Shown here piece by piece: positions 5,450 to 8,433 of a DNA stretch of 8,433 nt. The position numbers and the translations under genes were made by a program. Numbering within the stretch: the first letter of the stretch is position 1; each line of letters starts with the position of its first letter. Origin of the DNA: an uncultured Eubacteriales bacterium. GTDB lineage: Bacteria; Bacillota; Clostridia; Oscillospirales; Oscillospiraceae. The DNA lies in assembly GCA_900555795.1 (NCBI GenBank), contig USMP01000039.1, positions 1 to 8,433 of the forward strand, given 5' to 3'. Below the pieces are notes generated by a model. The model was given only the letters and a program-made list of their open reading frames with translations. It had not been told where the DNA came from and searched no databases.

Positions 5450-5475
5450 GACGCCGGAGGAGGGCCCCTGGTTGC
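5450..5475 (-). promoter_or_regulatory. Putative ECF-type autoregulatory promoter
   Basis: On the minus strand, GCAACC (5475-5470) is followed after 16 nt by CGTC (5453-5450). ECF promoters typically combine an AAC-containing -35 with a CGTC/CGTA -10 at 16-17 nt spacing. Its position about 100 nt upstream of the sigma start fits autoregulation. No good sigma-A promoter was seen in the same leader. Confidence 0.45.
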
Positions 5476-5560
5476 GCCTATAGGAAAAATATATTAAAAA
5501 ATGCAGCCTCCTAATAGAAGTAACAGTGTCAGCCTTGGTACAGCAGCGTCCCAGCAATGA

Positions 5561-5812
5561 ACCCGTTGTACCCAAGCTTTTGCATTTACACCCAAGGCAG
5601 TTTTCTATGGATATGTTGATTTTGAAAAGTGTGCGTATTATGGAAAACGAGCGTATGCAGCAGATGAATATATGGCTTTCTCCGGCACCCGCTGCGATCG
5701 CATTGTTATCCCAGAGCCTTATAAAAGCAAATTCTCTCATGGTCTCAGAGCAGGGGTTTGAGATGCAGGGGATAAACTTGTGTTCTGCGACACGTTTCTC
5801 GCGAAAAGCCCC
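5561..5812 (+). pseudogene. Decayed C-terminal fragment of a class I SAM-dependent methyltransferase
   Basis: One plus-strand frame reads KAVFYGYVDFEKCAYYGKRA, then YAADEYMAFSGTRCDRIVIP and EPYKSKFSHGLRAGV, then an in-frame TGA (5759-5761). It continues in the same frame as DAGDKLVFCDTFLAKSP. This matches the usual C-terminus of clostridial class I SAM methyltransferases (adeYxafxgTHCDHIxIpEPYKxkFxxGLreAV...aGdkivfxDTyxLYLAkkP). THCDH has become TRCDR and the LYL segment near the end is missing. An in-frame TGA at 5558-5560 ends the frame upstream, and the SAM-binding Rossmann part is absent. It is therefore a 3' remnant with no start or RBS. The family match is from memory of conserved residues. 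Everything between the sigma promoter and the terminator at 5891 is this remnant or unexplained sequence. Confidence 0.65.
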
Positions 5813-5890
5813 TGTAGCTATTCCCCCCATCGCAATTCAGCGAAAAGCAGGAGGCCTGTGCAGCCGGCGTCAAACATGGCCCCTGCTTTC

Positions 5891-5927
5891 AAAAAGGAGG
5901 ACACGCCTCGCAGCGTGTCCTCCTTTT
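5891..5927 (-). terminator. Intrinsic terminator of the DnaD/DnaC-like operon
   Basis: Perfect 15-bp arms at 5892-5906 and 5913-5927 (AAAAGGAGGACACGC and its complement, 6-nt loop) lie just after the stop codon at 5940. On the minus strand the stem ends in TTTTT (5895-5891). Confidence 0.9.
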
Positions 5928-5939
5928 GCCGGCGGTTCT

Positions 5940-6941
5940 CTATCTGTCCCGCTTCAGCCGGCGGATATCCCGACCAAAAAACTGCAGGACCCGGTACTCC
6001 CCCTCCAGCCGGGACTGGACCGCCAGGCCGTAGCGCCGGCCCAGTTCCGGCACAGTCAGGTTGGTGGAGAGCACCGTCTTTCGCCGGGAGATCAGCCGGT
6101 CATTGACAATGCGGTAAAAGGCGGACTGGACAAAGCTGGTGAGCATCTCCGTACCCAGATCGTCCATAATCAGCAGGTCGCACTTCAGGTAGCGGTCAAT
6201 CTCCCGGTCCGGGTCCTCCTCATAGGGGTTCTCCCGGCCAAACTTCCCGCTCTCAAACTGCTGGAAAATATGGGCGGCGGTGTCATAGACCACAGAGAAG
6301 CCGTGGTCGCTGACCTCCCGGGCGATGCAGGCGGAGAGGAAGGTCTTGCCCAGCCCGGGCGCCCCGGTGAAAAGCAGGTTATCCGACTGGGACCCGAACT
6401 TGTGGGCAAATTCCCCACAGATGTCGTAGATCAGTTCCATATTGTCCAGGGGGCTGAGGCCGTAATCCGGCCAGACCTGGCTGTCGTACCAGTCGAAGGA
6501 GAAGCTATCGAAGGACTGGCTGCCCAGATCCAGCAGCTTGGACAGCCGCTCGTTCTGCTCCCGGGTGTAGTAGGCCATCAGGCAGCGGCAGGGAGAGCCG
6601 TCCCGGAGGTAGCCGCTGTCCCCGCACAGCTGACAGGCCGGGGCCCCGTCAATGCAGTCGTAGGGGTAGCCGCCCCCCACCAGCAGTTCCGCCCGCTCCC
6701 GCTGGAGGGCCAGATTCCGGTGCTCCAGTGCCTGCAGGGCGCTCTCCGGGTCCGCGTCCCGCTCAAAGGCGGAAACCATGATGGCCGCCACGGTGCCCCG
6801 CAGTTCCCGGTCAATGCTCTCCACCCGGGGCAGGCGGCGGTACACCTCCGCGGTGCGCCGCTCCAGTTCCTCCCGGCGGCGCTCCCGGTCCGCCTGGAAA
6901 CGCCGCCAGGCGGCGGCCATAATCTTGGCGTCCTGTGCCAC
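5940..6941 (-). CDS. DnaC/DnaI-like AAA+ helicase loader (IstB-like ATP-binding), 333 aa
   Basis: The protein loads the replicative helicase on DNA. The N-terminal part (1-90) is charged and helical. A cysteine cluster (C103, C106, C118, C120 in CQLCGDSGYLRDGSPCRC) resembles the zinc-binding region of DnaI-type loaders that contacts the helicase. The AAA+ module has Walker A GAPGLGKTF (193-201), Walker B LLIMDD (256-261), sensor 1 STN (292-294) and a likely arginine finger in SRLEGEY (Arg311). The length is near that of DnaI (about 310 aa), so the gene appears complete. It starts at GTG 6939-6941, abutting the upstream stop as TAAGTG, with AGGAGGG upstream. Co-transcription with a DnaD-domain protein parallels the Bacillus DnaB/DnaI pair. 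There is no transposase nearby, so an IstB of IS21 is unlikely. Confidence 0.92.
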   Translation of the reverse strand: MAQDAKIMAAAWRRFQADRERRREELERRTAEVYRRLPRVESIDRELRGTVAAIMVSAFERDADPESALQALEHRNLALQRERAELLVGGGYPYDCIDGAPACQLCGDSGYLRDGSPCRCLMAYYTREQNERLSKLLDLGSQSFDSFSFDWYDSQVWPDYGLSPLDNMELIYDICGEFAHKFGSQSDNLLFTGAPGLGKTFLSACIAREVSDHGFSVVYDTAAHIFQQFESGKFGRENPYEEDPDREIDRYLKCDLLIMDDLGTEMLTSFVQSAFYRIVNDRLISRRKTVLSTNLTVPELGRRYGLAVQSRLEGEYRVLQFFGRDIRRLKRDR

Positions 6942-7913
6942 TTACTGTCCCTCCTTCTCCTGCCGCAGCTGGCGGCGGTAGCGCTCCATCCGGGCCAGAT
7001 TCTCCCGGATGGAGGCGGCGGCCTCCCCGTCCGGTCGGGGCGCCCCGGCCATCCCGCCGGGGCGGTCCCCGGCAGCCACCTGGTCCAGGGTGTGCAGGCC
7101 CTTATCGTGCCAGGAGGAGAGGATTTTGTTCATATAGGGCCACTTCAGCTCCTTGCACTTGAGCATGGTCTTGTCATAGGCCAGTTCAATAACCTCCCGG
7201 TCAAACCCCATCTCGTTCCAGGTCAGCAGGTAGCGCTCCTCTGAAGGGGAGGGGGCCCGGTCCCCCAGGCGCAGCAGCTTCATCAGCTGGGGCAGGTCCC
7301 GGCGGCCCTGCTGATACTTCTTGATATAGGCGGCGGCCCCGGCCTGGGTCATGAGGCCCAGCCGGGCCCAGAGGTATCCCTCCTTCTCAATCTGCCGCAG
7401 GGTGGGCCGGCGGCCAGGCCCGTACTGGGCGGCGGAGCGCTCCACGCAGAAGCCCACCAGCAGGAAAATCACATCCGCCGGCAGGCCCACATAGTCATAC
7501 AGTCCCAGCAGCACCGACAAATCCGGGGTGGTCAGCTTCTTCCCCAGCTTCTCCTCCACCGCCCTGGTGAGGGCGGCGAACTCCCCGCCCTCCAGCGCTC
7601 GAGCCATATCCAGCCGGGTATACTCCGGCGGGGCTGGTGCCTGAACCGGGGGCTTTGGTGGAGCAGGGCGCCGCCCCTCCGGCAGCACCACCAGCCTCTG
7701 GCGGGAGAGGACGGCCAGCGCCCGGTCAAACCGGTCCGCCGGCCAGCCCAGCTGGCCCCGCAGTTTCTCGTCATCCACGCTGCCCCGGCTCAGCAGCACG
7801 GCAATGTACAGCAGGGCGGCGTCCCCGTCGCCTGCCTCAATGAGCCGGCGGGCCACCGGGCCGGACAAAACCACGCCCTCATCCTCCGGCAGATGCAGAA
7901 TATAACCGCTCAC
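6942..7913 (-). CDS. DnaD/DnaB-domain replication initiation protein, 323 aa
   Basis: The N-terminal part (about 1-80) looks like the winged-helix DDBH1 module. A proline-rich linker (82-97) is followed by two DDBH2-type repeats: about 105-190, containing PTLRQIEKEGYLWARLGLMT, and about 222-278, containing ELKWPYMNKILSSWHDKGLHT. The second carries the YxxxIlxxW motif linked to single-stranded DNA binding in this family. The C-terminus (about 282-323) is basic and probably disordered. In low-GC Gram-positives such proteins work with the DnaI loader in helicase loading at the origin and at stalled forks; two DDBH2 domains are the arrangement of DnaB rather than of DnaD. The start is GTG 7911-7913 with AGGTGG 6 nt upstream. 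The gene leads a two-gene operon with the loader. Confidence 0.9.
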   Translation of the reverse strand: MSGYILHLPEDEGVVLSGPVARRLIEAGDGDAALLYIAVLLSRGSVDDEKLRGQLGWPADRFDRALAVLSRQRLVVLPEGRRPAPPKPPVQAPAPPEYTRLDMARALEGGEFAALTRAVEEKLGKKLTTPDLSVLLGLYDYVGLPADVIFLLVGFCVERSAAQYGPGRRPTLRQIEKEGYLWARLGLMTQAGAAAYIKKYQQGRRDLPQLMKLLRLGDRAPSPSEERYLLTWNEMGFDREVIELAYDKTMLKCKELKWPYMNKILSSWHDKGLHTLDQVAAGDRPGGMAGAPRPDGEAAASIRENLARMERYRRQLRQEKEGQ

Positions 7914-7943
7914 AGTGTTCCACCTTCTCTCTTCTTCCCCACT

Positions 7944-7972
7944 ATTCTACACGAAATTCCCCGGGCCGTAAA
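7944..7972 (-). promoter_or_regulatory. Sigma-A promoter of the DnaD/DnaC-like operon
   Basis: On the minus strand, TTTACG (7972-7967) and TAGAAT (7949-7944) have 17-nt spacing. The start would be near 7937, giving a leader of about 24 nt. The -35 is a weak match. Confidence 0.5.
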
Positions 7973-7992
7973 GGGAAAAGTTTGTCCCGGGG
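7959..7992. repeat. Inverted repeat CCCCGGG/CCCGGGG between divergent promoters
   Basis: Seven-base arms at 7959-7965 and 7986-7992, 20 nt apart, flank and overlap the -35 box of the DnaD operon. It might be an operator, but short GC-only repeats are common by chance in this sequence. Confidence 0.25.
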
Positions 7993-8009
7993 GCTGTCCC
8001 GCTTCCCCC

Positions 8010-8038
8010 TTGCATCAGCCGGTGGTTTCGGGTACAAT
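8010..8038 (+). promoter_or_regulatory. Sigma-A promoter of hemW
   Basis: TTGCAT (8010-8015), a 17-nt spacer and TACAAT (8033-8038) precede the hemW start by 65 nt. It is divergent from the DnaD operon promoter. Confidence 0.65.
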
Positions 8039-8102
8039 AGAGGATATCCTACCGCGCCGCGGCCCAGCGCCCGGCGCCTTCCGCCAAGCGAGGTGTTGGC
8101 CC

Positions 8103-8433
8103 ATGAAGCAGGCCCCGCCCCCTCTGGGGCTATACGTCCACATCCCTTTCTGCAAAAGCAAGTGCCCCTACTGCGACTTTTACTCCCTGCCCCACGCGGA
8201 ATCGGAGATGGACCGGTACACCGCCGTCCTCTGCCGCCACCTGGAGGAGACGGCGGAGCGGGCCGCCAGCCACCGGGTGGACACCGTCTATTTCGGCGGC
8301 GGCACCCCCTCCTACCTGGGGGTAAAGCGGCTGGAGCGAATTTTGAAGGTCATCAGCCGGCGCTATCGCCTGTCCGGGGACGCGGAGATTACCCTGGAGG
8401 CCAACCCGGACAGCCTGGGGGACTGGCGGGCGG
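8103..8433 (+). CDS. hemW: HemW, radical SAM heme chaperone (partial, 5' part)
   Basis: ATG 8103 follows an AGGTG site at 8091-8095 with 7-nt spacing. The first 110 codons are present and the gene leaves the window. The start LGLYVHIPFCKSKCPYCDFYS carries the radical SAM cysteines C-x3-C-x2-C at residues 20, 24 and 27, followed by VDTVYFGGGTPSYL (the SAM-contacting GGGTP) and ITLEANPDS. These are hallmarks of the HemN/HemW family. HemW lacks the N-terminal extension of coproporphyrinogen oxidase HemN and begins almost at the cluster motif, as here. HemW binds heme and inserts it into target proteins; many annotations call it 'oxygen-independent coproporphyrinogen III oxidase'. HemN cannot be fully excluded without the C-terminal part. 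Confidence 0.93.
   Translation, partial: MKQAPPPLGLYVHIPFCKSKCPYCDFYSLPHAESEMDRYTAVLCRHLEETAERAASHRVDTVYFGGGTPSYLGVKRLERILKVISRRYRLSGDAEITLEANPDSLGDWRA

Noticed and set aside
5345..5830. 161-codon open frame on the minus strand
   Set aside because: It crosses the sigma promoter region and runs antisense to the methyltransferase remnant; no RBS or domain.
5940..6941. IstB of an IS21 element
   Set aside because: No IstA transposase or terminal repeats; the partner is a DnaD-domain protein and the cysteine cluster fits a DnaI-type loader.
5526..7244. 572-codon open frame on the plus strand
   Set aside because: It lies antisense to the DnaC-like and DnaD-like genes, has a low-complexity Pro/Gly/Leu composition typical of GC-rich shadow frames, and shows no domain.

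Overview
The window looks like chromosomal DNA of a GC-rich gut Clostridia member, most likely of the Oscillospiraceae (Flavonifractor / Lawsonibacter type). The reasons are GC-rich core genes with many GTG starts, strong AGGAGG ribosome binding sites, a DnaD-domain/DnaC-like helicase-loading pair beside hemW, a small YtxH-like protein, and a clostridial ECF sigma/anti-sigma pair. The family assignment is an inference from gene style; no 16S or marker search was possible.

Layout. Positions 1-175 hold no convincing gene but carry a row of tight hairpins, the last followed by a T-run. A small YtxH-like membrane protein (280-450, +) with its own terminator follows. From about 500 to 3160 the sequence becomes clearly AT-rich and looks like an acquired islet. 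It holds a small ribbon-helix-helix protein (535-732, +) convergent with a two-gene operon on the minus strand: a secreted C39/C10-like papain-fold peptidase (1739-2902) and a secreted protein with degenerate SLH repeats (828-1727). A sigma-A promoter and a leader with an extended, apparently start-less Shine-Dalgarno element precede the operon.

At 3083-3303 a perfect-spacing sigma-A promoter drives tRNA-Ser(GGA), directly followed by a long hairpin and a small conserved-looking 65-aa protein (3328-3525). Two strong forward terminators close this unit. Positions 3716-3943 contain only a possible degenerate coding remnant.

On the minus strand, an ECF sigma factor (4800-5348) and a single-pass membrane anti-sigma-like protein (3944-4807) overlap by 8 nt, behind a GCAAC/CGTC promoter of the type ECF factors use to autoregulate. 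Between that promoter and the next operon lies the decayed C-terminus of a SAM-dependent methyltransferase (about 5561-5812, +), interrupted by an in-frame stop.

The last part is replication and metabolism. A DnaD-domain protein (6942-7913, -) and a DnaC/DnaI-like AAA+ helicase loader (5940-6941, -) abut at TAAGTG and end at a strong terminator (5891-5927). Divergent from them, hemW (radical SAM, 8103 onward, +) runs off the window end.

No mobile-element enzyme, CRISPR array or rRNA was seen. The most unusual items are the AT-rich secreted-peptidase/SLH-like islet, its start-less SD leader, the hairpin row at the left edge, and the methyltransferase pseudogene.
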